NCBI GenBank assembly: GCA_963676865.2
Contig: CAXXSS010000001.1
Coordinates: 3,596,001-3,660,000, forward strand
Direction: 5' to 3'
DNA from: JAAYUD01 sp963676865
Lineage (GTDB): Bacteria; Bacteroidota; Bacteroidia; Bacteroidales; Bacteroidaceae
Length of the DNA stretch: 64,000 nucleotides
Each line of letters starts with the position of its first letter. The first letter of the stretch is position 1. Under the pieces are notes generated by a model. That model was not told the origin of the DNA. It saw nothing but the letters and a program-made list of their open reading frames with translations, and did not search any database. The position numbers and the translations under genes were made by a program. Below, piece after piece: positions 43,856-52,301 of this stretch.

Positions 43856-44695
43856 ATGCCAAACAAAAATAAAGAAAACACGATCGCTTTTGTATACGAC
43901 TTCGATGGAACATTGTCGCCGAGTAATATGCAAGAATATGGCTTTATAAAGGCTATTGGCAAAGACAAAAACGACTTTTGGGAAGAAAACAAACATTTGT
44001 CAGAGAAAAATGATGCAAACAGTATTTTATGCTACATGTATTTGATGCTGAAAAAAGCTCAAGAAAGCAATATATCATTGCGCCGTGAATCATTTCAGAG
44101 TTTCGGCAAGGAAGTCAAATTGTTTAATGGCGTAGCCGAGTGGTTCGATCTTATCAATGAATATGCTTCCGAACGTATGTTGACCATTCGACATTATATT
44201 ATATCTTCCGGTTTGCGCGAAATGATTGAAGGAACTAGTATTGCGACCAAATTTGATAATATTTACGCATGCTCCTATTTGTATAGTGTAGACGGTATTG
44301 CATACTGGCCGGCAGTAGCAGTGGATTATACGGCTAAGACACAATTTCTATTTAAAATTAATAAGGGAATCAAAGAAGTAAGCGACAATACAAAAATAAA
44401 TGAATATATTCCCGAAGATAAGCGCCCTATCCCATTTGAACATTTCATTTACTTTGGAGACGGAGAAACAGATATACCCTGTATGAAAATGGTAAAGGAA
44501 CATGGGGGTAATTCCATTGCTGTCTACAAGCGTTCAAAAAAAGAAGTGGCCGAAAAACTGATACATCAGAATAGAGTAAACTTTGCATGTCCGGCAGATT
44601 ACACTAAAGGAAAAGACATCTATTATGTTGTGACGACTATACTCGATAAGATAAAAGCAGACTTGGAATATAAAGAACTGCGTCCCCGCTTATGA
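43856..44695 (+). CDS. HAD-family hydrolase
   Basis: 279 aa, cytosolic. Motif I is VYDFDGTLSP, motif II the ISSG in YIISSGLREM, motif III a Lys in the KINKG region, and motif IV GDGETDIPCM. This set marks a phosphatase of the haloacid dehalogenase superfamily, resembling phosphoserine phosphatase-like members. The substrate is unknown. It is the last gene of the lon operon, 30 nt after lptG; no clear terminator follows. Confidence 0.82.
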   Translation: MPNKNKENTIAFVYDFDGTLSPSNMQEYGFIKAIGKDKNDFWEENKHLSEKNDANSILCYMYLMLKKAQESNISLRRESFQSFGKEVKLFNGVAEWFDLINEYASERMLTIRHYIISSGLREMIEGTSIATKFDNIYACSYLYSVDGIAYWPAVAVDYTAKTQFLFKINKGIKEVSDNTKINEYIPEDKRPIPFEHFIYFGDGETDIPCMKMVKEHGGNSIAVYKRSKKEVAEKLIHQNRVNFACPADYTKGKDIYYVVTTILDKIKADLEYKELRPRL

Positions 44696-44913
44696 CCAAA
44701 TTACAGAATTGATATTGATTACTTGAGTGATGGTAGTTCTACTGCTTTTTTAGTTTTAAGACTCTTCCTGTCACCTTATCTCATTGACTATGAGTGATAT
44801 GTATGGATGTGATTTATTTTTGGGACTCCCAAATGGTGTTATCTTGCTTATTGTTAGTGTGTTATGAAACGGGATCGTCTACTTCGTATATCAACCTATT
44901 AAATCATCATCCG
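44696..44913. other. Intergenic region between the HAD gene and IS66
   Basis: No gene, terminator or repeat with convincing signal. It continues on the other side of the IS66 element at 47552. Confidence 0.5.
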
Positions 44914-44967
44914 GTATTTGTGTAAGCGTCTCGGCGATTATGCCTTTTCCGTTTATCTCCCTCTCGT

Positions 44968-44975
44968 TACCTTTG
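44968..44975 (+). promoter_or_regulatory. -7 box (TACCTTTG) of IS66 tnpA
   Basis: Exact TAnnTTTG, 13 bp before the tnpA ATG, with TTTT at 44945-44948 at the 19-bp spacing expected for a -33 element. Confidence 0.55.
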
Positions 44976-44988
44976 CGGTGAATTAAAA

Positions 44989-45411
44989 ATGAAATTAGAA
45001 ATGGTAAGATCAAAAACAGCAGAGATGCGATTCCGGCATGTATGGAAGATGTTCGGAAAGGAACTCACAGTGAATTATCATTGCAGTTTATCAGAAATTG
45101 CAGCTAAAAACCGTACGGACTTGAATGGGATGCGCAGCTGGATGCTCGACCGTGGACATTCGGTATCCCAATTAAAGAAAGAGGTTCTTCATCGCTATTA
45201 CGGCGGCTCCATACCCGACGTCAAGGAGGCCGGGCAAATGTTCACGCCGATAGTGGCGTCCGGTAGCCCGAAAGCGGGGCCTTCACTACTGGGCATCCAT
45301 ATCACCTTCAACAGCGGTACGAGCGTCACCGTCAAAGAGGCGACTCCCGAGGGTATAATGGGCCTGATCCTGAGTTACGAAAGAATGGAGGGCGAGTTAT
45401 GTACTCTTTGA
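44989..45411 (+). CDS. tnpA: IS66 accessory protein TnpA
   Basis: 140 aa. The N-terminal half resembles a helix-turn-helix of the IS66 OrfA type (NYHCSLSEIAAKNRTDLNGMRSWMLDRGHSVSQLKKEVLHRYYG); the second half ends GIHITFNSGTSVTVKEATPEGIMGLILSYERMEGE, a beta-rich segment of the OrfA family. It overlaps tnpB by 13 nt, indicating translational coupling. Confidence 0.85.
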   Translation: MKLEMVRSKTAEMRFRHVWKMFGKELTVNYHCSLSEIAAKNRTDLNGMRSWMLDRGHSVSQLKKEVLHRYYGGSIPDVKEAGQMFTPIVASGSPKAGPSLLGIHITFNSGTSVTVKEATPEGIMGLILSYERMEGELCTL

Positions 45412-45749
45412 CGTCAAGCAACAAATATTACTTGTATCAAGGGTATGTCCGAATGAATCGGGGTATTGACGGACTTTACAAGATGATACGTTCTGAGATG
45501 AAGGAGCTCTCTCCCGTTTCGGGTGACGCGTTCATCTTCTTCGGAAAGAAAAGACAAAGCGTGAAGATACTCAAGTGGGACGGCGACGGTTTTTTGCTGT
45601 ATTACAAGCGGCTTGAGGGCGGCAGTTTCGAAGTGCCCGTTTTCAACCCGCGTACGGGAAATTACGAGATCGGGTGGAACACACTCTCCTTTATTCTCAG
45701 CGGAGTATCGCTGAAGTCCGTAAGGCTGCGAAAGCGTTTCCGAATATAG
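45399..45749 (+). CDS. tnpB: IS66 accessory protein TnpB
   Basis: 116 aa of the IS66 Orf2 family: YVRMNRGIDGLYKMIRSEM, SGDAFIFFGKKRQSVKILKWDGDGFLLYYKRLEGGSFEVP. TnpB is needed for transposition of IS66 elements in other systems but its biochemical role is not settled. Confidence 0.92.
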   Translation: MYSLTSSNKYYLYQGYVRMNRGIDGLYKMIRSEMKELSPVSGDAFIFFGKKRQSVKILKWDGDGFLLYYKRLEGGSFEVPVFNPRTGNYEIGWNTLSFILSGVSLKSVRLRKRFRI

Positions 45750-45801
45750 CTGAAAGGGCTTGTTTATAGTGGATTAATCACGAAAAAAGTCAAGTTTTTC
45801 G

Positions 45802-45832
45802 TTTGATATTCCGGTGATTTTTGGTACCTTTG
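45802..45832 (+). promoter_or_regulatory. Full promoter for IS66 tnpC (TTTG-N19-TACCTTTG)
   Basis: TTTG at 45802-45805 and TACCTTTG at 45825-45832 are separated by 19 bp, matching the Bacteroidetes -33/-7 layout. The tnpC ATG at 45837 follows only 4 nt later, so its mRNA would be leaderless or nearly so. Confidence 0.6.
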
Positions 45833-45836
45833 TACT

Positions 45837-47417
45837 ATGAGAAAAGATGAGATTGTCGAACTGTTGAAGCAGCAAAATAACAGCTATAAGAAGCTGATTG
45901 ATGATTTACGCGAACAAGAGAAAAGACAATCCCAGCAAATCACGGAACTTATAACGGAAGTGGCTTCCCTTAGGGAGGCGCTTCTTCAGAAAGGTGAATC
46001 CCTGAGTAAACAAAAACGCGTCTGCAAGGGACTGGGCAAACTGATTGCCGTCACATCCGAGAAACAGCTCCCCCCGCCGGGGCTTCTTACAGATGAGGAA
46101 AGGCGGCGGCAGGAAGAGGAAAGAAGCCTTCAGAGGAAGGCCCGGAAGAATAACGGGGCCAGGCGTGACATGCACGCGGACATGGAGGTGGAAGAACACG
46201 ACGTCTACCCCGAGCAGGCGGAGTTCGATAGGAATAAGGCTCGACCGCTGTCAGAGAAGCTGCGTATATCCATCCGTTACGAATGCGTGCCCATGCGTTT
46301 CATTAAACACGTCTACAAAATCCACTCTTATACACAAGACGGCCGCGTCTATACGGGCAAGACTCCCCCTTCGGCTTTCTTGAACTCCAATTACGACGCC
46401 TCCTTTATCGCCGGACTGATGGAGCTTCGCTACATACAATCCGTGCCGGTGGAACGAATCATCGGTTATTTTGAAAGCCATGGCTTCACTCTGAAAAAGC
46501 CTACCGCCCATAAGCTGATTGAAAGAGCGTCCCTGTTGTTGGAGAATCTCTACAAGTGTACCGCACAAACCGTTCTTCGGGATAATTATATCTCCGCCGA
46601 TGAGACGTATTACAAAATACTCGTCAGGGGAGAGAATGGCAAGGAAAGCGGAGTCAGAAAAGGGTACCTGTGGGTAATCATCGGAATGAGGAGTAAGCTG
46701 TTGTATGTACTCTACCGGGACGGTTCACGGTCGGAAGATGTGATTCTGCGAGAGTTGGAAGACTACAGGGGCGTCATACAGAGCGACGGTTACTCTCCCT
46801 ATCGAAAACTTCAAAAAGAGGGTTATCCCCATATCACGCGAATAGCTTGCCTGCAACATGTCAAACGGAAATTTATTGATTGCGGTGAGGATGAAGGGGC
46901 TAAAAAGATGGTGGGTTTGATCAATAAGCTGTACCATCAAGAGCACGAGCATCGAATCGGAGAAGAGAACTGGACGGAGGAGAAGAATCGCAGATTCCGA
47001 AACGAATATGCTCCTGAGATCTTGGAAGAAATAAGGGCGCACCTCGATCGGATAGAATCAGGTCCCGACCTGCTTCCCAAAAGCGGACTATACGCAGCGG
47101 TCATCTATATGAGAAATGAATGGGACGCCATCGAGAACATCTTCAAGCACGGGGCGACAAGGCTGGACAATAATACGGTAGAGCGGATGAACCGTTACTT
47201 CTCAATCTCAAGAAGGAACTCTCTGTTTTTCGGCAGCCACAAAGGGGCCGAAAGGGGAGCCATACTCTACACGCTGGCATTGTCATGTCGCATGAATGGA
47301 ATAAATCTGTTCCAATATCTCACCGATATCATCAACACGACAGCAGAGTGGCAACCCAACACGCCACTGGAAAAATATCGGGAACTACTTCCTGACAGAT
47401 ACAAAAAAGACTCATAA
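45837..47417 (+). CDS. tnpC: IS66-family transposase TnpC
   Basis: 526 aa. An N-terminal coiled coil (residues ~1-60) is followed by a basic linker and the DDE transposase core: D in NYISADETYYKIL, D in VIQSDGYSPYRKL, and E in DNNTVERMNRYFSISRRNSLFFGSHKGAERGA. The C-terminus holds the IS66_C-type segment (ILYTLALSCRMNGINLFQYLTDII). All catalytic acids are present and the frame is intact. Confidence 0.95.
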   Translation: MRKDEIVELLKQQNNSYKKLIDDLREQEKRQSQQITELITEVASLREALLQKGESLSKQKRVCKGLGKLIAVTSEKQLPPPGLLTDEERRRQEEERSLQRKARKNNGARRDMHADMEVEEHDVYPEQAEFDRNKARPLSEKLRISIRYECVPMRFIKHVYKIHSYTQDGRVYTGKTPPSAFLNSNYDASFIAGLMELRYIQSVPVERIIGYFESHGFTLKKPTAHKLIERASLLLENLYKCTAQTVLRDNYISADETYYKILVRGENGKESGVRKGYLWVIIGMRSKLLYVLYRDGSRSEDVILRELEDYRGVIQSDGYSPYRKLQKEGYPHITRIACLQHVKRKFIDCGEDEGAKKMVGLINKLYHQEHEHRIGEENWTEEKNRRFRNEYAPEILEEIRAHLDRIESGPDLLPKSGLYAAVIYMRNEWDAIENIFKHGATRLDNNTVERMNRYFSISRRNSLFFGSHKGAERGAILYTLALSCRMNGINLFQYLTDIINTTAEWQPNTPLEKYRELLPDRYKKDS

Positions 47418-47543
47418 ATAAAGAATTGTATTTTTTATTTTAAGAACAACGCATAATCGCCGAGACGCTTACCAAAAAAAACGCATAAATAAAGGATTGT
47501 ATTTTTTATTTTAATAACAACGCATAATCGCGGAGACGCTTAC
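47413..47543. repeat. 71-bp tandem duplication of the IS66 right end
   Basis: The segment starting CATAAATAAAG at 47413 is repeated from 47484, 71 bp later, with 3 differences in the 60 bp that can be compared. Both copies carry the terminal inverted repeat. The tnpC stop codon lies in the first copy. Confidence 0.9.
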
Positions 47544-47551
47544 GTATTTGT

Positions 47552-47846
47552 AGTGCGGCACCGTGTAGAAACTCTCGTGGGTAGGAATATAAATGCTGCT
47601 GTTGCGCGAACCTTCTCGCGAGAATATAGGATATCCACACTGCACAACACTTTGATACACACTCGATGTTGCCGATGAAGCAATTCCAACTCATTTTTCA
47701 ATTGGTCGTAGGCAATGACTCCTTTGCTTACCGCCCCTGCATGGAAGTGGTCCGGCTCTTCTTCCCTGTGAGAAGGTGTTTAGTACACATCTTATTGAAT
47801 CATGGCTATCGTATTTAAAGCATTTCCATTGGCTCATTCAGGTTTT
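47552..47846 (-). pseudogene. Unrecognised coding remnant next to IS66
   Basis: On the minus strand one frame runs EEEPDHFHAGAVSKGVIAYD QLKNELELLHRQHRVCIKVL from about 47770 toward the IS66 boundary; it has a natural amino-acid composition but no start codon and runs into the element, beyond which it meets stop codons. It may be a decayed gene fragment. I do not recognise its family. Confidence 0.3.
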
Positions 47847-47914
47847 GTCGTTCCACATATGTGAGTCGATCGTTCCATATATATGAGTTGATCGAATCAC
47901 ATATGTGGAACGAC
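47847..47914. repeat. Second array of three palindromes at 22-bp spacing
   Basis: Palindromes CACATATGTG (47854-47863), CATATATATG (47876-47885) and CACATATGTG (47898-47907) have centres exactly 22 bp apart. In 22-bp units they read GTTCCAC-ATAT-GTGAGTC, GTTCCAT-ATAT-ATGAGTT and GAATCAC-ATAT-GTGGAAC. The outer 18 bp on each side (47847-47864, 47897-47914) are perfectly complementary. Between here and 48218 no convincing gene is seen; a 76-codon frame at 48054 looks like chance. Confidence 0.7.
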
Positions 47915-48218
47915 ACTCTTCTTAGAACAAAACATAAAATCGTTCTGATATGAACCAACTTTCATCAGTATGTTTCACTGATTTCACTCTTTTAAGAAGG
48001 TATCATGGAAGGTTTTAAAGCATTTAGAGCATTATAACTTTCGTTACAACACTGTGGTAGAGACGTACGAATATAGAGCGCGCAAATTGCAACATGATTT
48101 TATTGAAATAGACCGCCGCGTTCGCAACGATATATTTGAGTTCTTATCCCGAACTCAACTATTGATTCGGAGAAATTATACCCCCAAGATCTTTTCTAGA
48201 CGGATTAAATTGAAAGTT

Positions 48219-49115
48219 TTAGCTTCTGCGATACTCTTTTGGGGACATTCCCACGTGATGACGAAAATACTTGCCGAAGAATGATTGATTGGTAAAATGC
48301 AATTGTTCAGCAATCTGTTGGATATTCATATCCGATGATTTGAGTAATGCTTTAGCCTCGAGTATCACACGTTGATCGATCCATTCTCCGGGAGTCTTAC
48401 CACTTACTTCTTTGATAACCCCTGATAGATGTTTTGGAGTAAGAAAAAGCATGTCCGCATACGATGCTACTGTTCGTTCGTTTTGATAATTTTTGGACAA
48501 AGCTTTTATGAATTGAGTAAATATCTCTTCTTTGCGTGATTGTGGTTTTATTTCGAGAGTCGATGCCAATTGCTGATAAATATTATAAAACTCAAATAGC
48601 ATGGCTGTAAGTAATCCTTGTATGATAGGGCGATTATATGAGTTATTATTATCTTTTATTTTTTTGTGCATCAAAAAATAATAATCCAACAGTGTTTGAG
48701 TTTCTTCATCCGTCAGCATGAAATTACGATGTTCATTGAAATAAAGCAATAGTGGTACTACATCTGTCTGACGCGAGAATATACCATCATAAAAATTATT
48801 GGATAAGGCTATTGTATAGGCATGATAATCTTCAGTCATACCATGATTTTGCAAAATATTATCGGGAGCTATTACTGTCAGCGTATTCTTCGCTATTTTC
48901 CATTCCTTAAGATTGACGGAAACTTTACACGAACCAGCTATACAAATATTAATAATTACCGCATTAGGTCGGGTCGGATAATCTACCAAATGATTAAATT
49001 CTGTGTCACCATTTGTCTCAAAGATAATAAAATCACCATCCATGTATTCTAATCGTTCGATGCCGTGAATGGAATGTAAATCCATTTTCTGCAAAGTCGG
49101 TATAGCGTTATCCAT
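48219..49115 (-). CDS. AraC-family transcriptional regulator
   Basis: 298 aa. The C-terminal 100 residues are a typical AraC double helix-turn-helix: ERTVASYADMLFLTPKHLSGVIKEVSGKTPGEWID and SSDMNIQQIAEQLHFTNQSFFGKYFRHHVGMSPKEYRRS. The N-terminal part is an AraC_binding-like beta domain (MDGDFIIFETNGDTEF...) that presumably senses a ligand. It lies 25 nt after the 152-aa acidic orphan gene and may be co-transcribed with it. Its targets are not evident. Confidence 0.88.
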   Translation of the reverse strand: MDNAIPTLQKMDLHSIHGIERLEYMDGDFIIFETNGDTEFNHLVDYPTRPNAVIINICIAGSCKVSVNLKEWKIAKNTLTVIAPDNILQNHGMTEDYHAYTIALSNNFYDGIFSRQTDVVPLLLYFNEHRNFMLTDEETQTLLDYYFLMHKKIKDNNNSYNRPIIQGLLTAMLFEFYNIYQQLASTLEIKPQSRKEEIFTQFIKALSKNYQNERTVASYADMLFLTPKHLSGVIKEVSGKTPGEWIDQRVILEAKALLKSSDMNIQQIAEQLHFTNQSFFGKYFRHHVGMSPKEYRRS

Positions 49116-49140
49116 GTTTCTTTGTATATGTTATTAGTAA

Positions 49141-49599
49141 TTATTTCTCAAGCAAATCTTTCAAAAAAGCATCCAATTCTTCATCAAGTCCTTTAAGTAG
49201 TTCATCATTAACAATCAGAGTTTCACTATCTACCAACAGCAATTCGGAAGTCGTCTCCTTATCATCATCAATAAGGGTAAAAGAATAGGGTTCCATTAAA
49301 GATAGATGGTTAAAATATCCCGAATGTTGCACTTTACCCAATACGGATGTTAGCATCCTTTCTGCTTCTTTCTCAAAGTCATCTGCTTCATAAGATACCC
49401 ATTCACTGATTGTGGTCGAAGCCAATTCATTATCGTCGTCGTCGTATATTAATAATTCGCCAGAAGTAGGATTAGGTTGCAGATGAACATCTGTAACAAT
49501 ACTAGGTTCTTCGTCTTCCGATATTTGGTATTTGGCAACAGCCTTTTTGATGGTCGACTCGATGGATAATAATGATTGCTGACTTAACTTCATATTCAT
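49141..49599 (-). CDS. Hypothetical acidic protein
   Basis: 152 aa, not recognised. There is no signal peptide or membrane segment; composition is strongly acidic, with Asp/Glu clusters (DDDDNEL; LLKGLDEELDAFLKDLLEK at the end) and a repeated pattern of short beta-like stretches. The frame extends 7 codons upstream, but a -7 box at 49618-49625 overlaps that extension, so the start is put at ATG 49599 (ATG 49593 is also possible). It precedes the AraC gene by 25 nt. Confidence 0.6.
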   Translation of the reverse strand: MNMKLSQQSLLSIESTIKKAVAKYQISEDEEPSIVTDVHLQPNPTSGELLIYDDDDNELASTTISEWVSYEADDFEKEAERMLTSVLGKVQHSGYFNHLSLMEPYSFTLIDDDKETTSELLLVDSETLIVNDELLKGLDEELDAFLKDLLEK

Positions 49600-49617
49600 A
49601 GTTTGATTAAAACACTT

Positions 49618-49625
49618 CAAAGGTA
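49618..49625 (-). promoter_or_regulatory. -7 box (TACCTTTG) of the acidic-protein gene
   Basis: Exact TAnnTTTG on the minus strand, 18 bp before the chosen ATG; it decides the start. Confidence 0.5.
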
Positions 49626-49652
49626 TAAAAAAATTCTATAAATTCCACACTT

Positions 49653-50738
49653 TTATTTATTTTCATTTCCGAATCTTGATAATTGAATCTTCAATTGGCC
49701 TGTTTTCTCTTTTCTTTTCTTTAAAATATCTTCATATTCTTTTATCAAATCATAATAATAAGCGCTTTTACCGGCTAACTCTTTTGGATTACTGGCTTTG
49801 CATTTGGTCATAAGGTGCGTACGAGCTTTATCTATCCATTTGAGAGCTTCGCCAAACTGACTGTTTACTTCGCAATAGAGAGCCATGTTGAACGACATCC
49901 TCATTAATATACCCTGACTTTTTTTCTTATTATAAACAGACTTCCAAATTTTTTCTGCGGCTTTCCAATTGCCACGTTCTACATAAAAAACGGCAATTTT
50001 GAGTGGTGTGGACGTTTGATCGGAAAAATACACTCGATTCTCATTATCCCAATGAGGGATCAGATATTTTACAGGAATCGTTCCGGCATATTCACAAGAT
50101 TCTCTTATCACTGTCGAATCGGGAGGTAGCAATTGAGTTTCTACTTCACCGACAGTAGTACCTACTTCATTCCATAAAATACTGTCTTTAGGAGCAATCG
50201 TAAATACCGGACCTCTATGAGTTGGAACGTAAATACTGACGATAGGCTGTATCTTTGAACTAATCGTACCTTCAATACCATTCAAATCCGGTCTTGGGGT
50301 TATTGATTTTTCAGCAGTAATATTCAGTTCGTCAAGCGATAGTATCGCATCAACCTCTAGTCCTTCAGCAAGATCTTTCACTTCGGCAGTATCCAATGGA
50401 ATTCGACGATAGTATTCATCTTCTGAACGTAGAGCCGAATCACATATGACTACTTCATCGAAATATTTATTGTCGGAAAGCGCTTTGGCAAACGAGTCGG
50501 CAGTACGAGAGCCGTCTGGGTGAAAAGGCGAATTCAGTATCTTTTCTGATAGCCTGTAATGTTTACCTAAACTATCTGTACCAAATGTGTAGCGAAGATT
50601 ATTAACGACGCCAACCTTCTTTATCTCGTTTGGAAAATTGAATATGCCGGGTGACATACAGCTTATGGTAACCTTATTTACTGTCTCGCAAGAAGTGACA
50701 AGCAAGAACAAGAGTAAAGTATAAAATAGTTTTTTCAT
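49653..50738 (-). CDS. Lipoprotein of unknown function (possibly DUF6340-like)
   Basis: 361 aa from ATG 50738, which begins a clean lipoprotein signal MKKLFYTLLLFLLVTSC (C17); the longer frame to 50774 would bury it. After the signal the protein has KKVGVVNNLRYTFG, FAKALSDNKYFDEVVICDS and VDAILSLDEL. This resembles Bacteroidetes outer-membrane lipoproteins that begin with a TolB-like amino-terminal fold. The C-terminal half has tetratricopeptide-like helices (WKAAEKIWKSVYNKKKSQGILMRMSFNMALYCEVNSQFGEALKWIDKA). It is the third gene after the metallophosphoesterase and DUF2007 genes. Function unknown. Confidence 0.7.
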   Translation of the reverse strand: MKKLFYTLLLFLLVTSCETVNKVTISCMSPGIFNFPNEIKKVGVVNNLRYTFGTDSLGKHYRLSEKILNSPFHPDGSRTADSFAKALSDNKYFDEVVICDSALRSEDEYYRRIPLDTAEVKDLAEGLEVDAILSLDELNITAEKSITPRPDLNGIEGTISSKIQPIVSIYVPTHRGPVFTIAPKDSILWNEVGTTVGEVETQLLPPDSTVIRESCEYAGTIPVKYLIPHWDNENRVYFSDQTSTPLKIAVFYVERGNWKAAEKIWKSVYNKKKSQGILMRMSFNMALYCEVNSQFGEALKWIDKARTHLMTKCKASNPKELAGKSAYYYDLIKEYEDILKKRKEKTGQLKIQLSRFGNENK

Positions 50739-50751
50739 ATTGTTGAATATT

Positions 50752-50982
50752 TCAATCTGTTTGACCTTTATCAATAGCTAATATTTCTTTAGCGCGTTCC
50801 AAATCTTTTTCGAAAACAAGAAGCTGGACGCCCATCCCTATGAAGCCTTGTAGGGCTACTGATGCCGAGAGTTCATTTTGGAGCATAGAAGGTATGCCTA
50901 CATTCTTCAACGCTCCTTGCAAAATGTGCGCATGCATTGCGTTTTCGCACGTTGTTAATATGACAATTTTATCTTCCATCAT
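50752..50982 (-). CDS. DUF2007 putative signal-transducing protein
   Basis: 76 aa. The pattern IVILTTCENAMHAHILQGALKNVGIPSMLQNE ... GVQLLVFEKDLERAKEIL is that of the DUF2007 fold, a small alpha/beta domain often fused to or near signalling proteins. No catalytic residues are known. It lies between the metallophosphoesterase (13-nt gap) and the lipoprotein (13-nt gap to its chosen start). Confidence 0.8.
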   Translation of the reverse strand: MMEDKIVILTTCENAMHAHILQGALKNVGIPSMLQNELSASVALQGFIGMGVQLLVFEKDLERAKEILAIDKGQTD

Positions 50983-50995
50983 TGTATTTATTTAG

Positions 50996-52171
50996 TTAAT
51001 TGATTCTCTTTAGCGTAATAACAGAGATCTGAGGCCATGCTCCATACCGGTAAGACATCAGAGCTCCGACTCCGGTATCGACATACAATTCTCTATTGCC
51101 TACGGCATATAGCCCGTCCCATTCGTCAAAAAGCCATTGGCAAGGAGAGAACGAACCGATTTTGAGTTGCATGGCGTGCGTATGTCCCGATAGGGTGAGC
51201 TGTATATCAGTCTCGGGAAGCACTTTGAGATGCCAATGCATAGGATCATGTGTGAGCAATATTTTGTATAATCCCTTACCTTTATCCGGGAGTGTCGAAA
51301 GTGCTTTATTCAAATCTCCATACTTATAAGCAGCCTTCTCACCGTAGTCTTCACTACCAAGAAGCGCTATGCAACTGTCTCCTCGATGCAAAACGACGCT
51401 TTGATTAAGTAACAGATGCCATCCAAAAGACCGTTGAATAGCTTTGGTTCGACACAAATTTGCTACTTCTGCCTGTGGGCTGTCCCATCTTTTGTATTTG
51501 CCATAATCATGATTGCCTAAAATGGAATAAACACCGTCAGGGGCACTAAGTTGCGACAATATTTTCTGAAATCCATTCAACTCGTCTGCTTGAACATTAA
51601 CTAAATCGCCTGTAAATACAATCAGATCACTCTTTTGATGATTGATGAGGTCTACAATATGTTTAACGTTCCGATCATTTCCATTGTGGAAACTTCCAAT
51701 ATGCAAATCGGAGAACTGAACAATACGATACCCATCATACGATTTGGGTAGTCCTTTGGCATATACCGTTATTTCCTTAACGACATAACGTTTATAACCA
51801 TAGAGAAAACTATATAGCACGCAGCCTATTATAAAAAGACTAAAGAGCACAGCAACTATATTGAAATAGCGCATGATCTTCTTCTTGCGATGAAAAAATA
51901 TTCTTCCGGGAGCTGATACTAAGAAAAAAGAGAATTTTCCAAAGATGATAATAAAGATGGCAATAGTTGCCCCATGCATTCCTGTAGCACCTGTTCTAAT
52001 AGGATGTAGCAAAAAAACGATGAGCACCGCAACAATCAATGCATCAAGCAACCAATAAGAGCGTTTGATCCATTTAGAGATTTTAGTTTGTGCTATATAA
52101 TACCGATAGATATAAATATCGGGTAGCAACAACAACACTGATAATATGATGACATACTTTAAAAAAGGCAT
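50996..52171 (-). CDS. Membrane-anchored metallophosphoesterase (YkuE-like)
   Basis: 391 aa. About four N-terminal membrane helices (residues 5-125) precede a calcineurin-like catalytic domain with all metal motifs: FSDLHIG, FTGDLVN, LGNHDYGKY, LTHDP and LSGHTHAMQ. Similar enzymes in other bacteria cleave UDP-diacylglucosamine or phosphodiesters near the membrane; the substrate here is unknown. It is the first gene of an operon with DUF2007 and the lipoprotein and has a -7 box at 52192-52199. Confidence 0.9.
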   Translation of the reverse strand: MPFLKYVIILSVLLLLPDIYIYRYYIAQTKISKWIKRSYWLLDALIVAVLIVFLLHPIRTGATGMHGATIAIFIIIFGKFSFFLVSAPGRIFFHRKKKIMRYFNIVAVLFSLFIIGCVLYSFLYGYKRYVVKEITVYAKGLPKSYDGYRIVQFSDLHIGSFHNGNDRNVKHIVDLINHQKSDLIVFTGDLVNVQADELNGFQKILSQLSAPDGVYSILGNHDYGKYKRWDSPQAEVANLCRTKAIQRSFGWHLLLNQSVVLHRGDSCIALLGSEDYGEKAAYKYGDLNKALSTLPDKGKGLYKILLTHDPMHWHLKVLPETDIQLTLSGHTHAMQLKIGSFSPCQWLFDEWDGLYAVGNRELYVDTGVGALMSYRYGAWPQISVITLKRIN

Positions 52172-52191
52172 ATATTCTGTATTTAATTAAT

Positions 52192-52199
52192 CAAAGATA
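52192..52199 (-). promoter_or_regulatory. -7 box (TATCTTTG) of the metallophosphoesterase operon
   Basis: Exact TAnnTTTG on the minus strand, 20 bp upstream of the start codon. Confidence 0.55.
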
Positions 52200-52301
52200 G
52201 TTCTTTTTATTTCTTTCCGTAAATATACGACCAAATAATAATATCCTGTTTCCAAAAATATTGAATAATAGTTAATAAAGGGCGATCAGCACATTATTCG
52301 A

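Larger units (their letters stand above)
44922..47543 (+). mobile_element. Complete IS66-family insertion sequence
   Basis: A 2622-bp element starting GTAAGCGTCTCGGCG (left inverted repeat 44922-44943). The outer right repeat is 47522-47543 (21 of 22 bases complementary); an inner one at 47451-47472 matches 22 of 22. The 8-bp target duplication GTATTTGT lies at 44914-44921 and 47544-47551, proving that the outer right end was used. It carries the classic tnpA-tnpB-tnpC set, all intact. Its coding part is visibly richer in GC than the surroundings, a sign of transfer. Confidence 0.95.

Noticed and set aside
47930..48060. Sigma-54 promoter next to the second 22-bp array
   Set aside because: TGGAAGGTTTTAAAGC has 11 instead of 10 bases between GG and GC and lacks CAC; no other candidate was found on either strand.
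48054..48284. 76-codon plus-strand open frame
   Set aside because: It overlaps the end of the AraC gene on the other strand, has no promoter and no recognisable domain.
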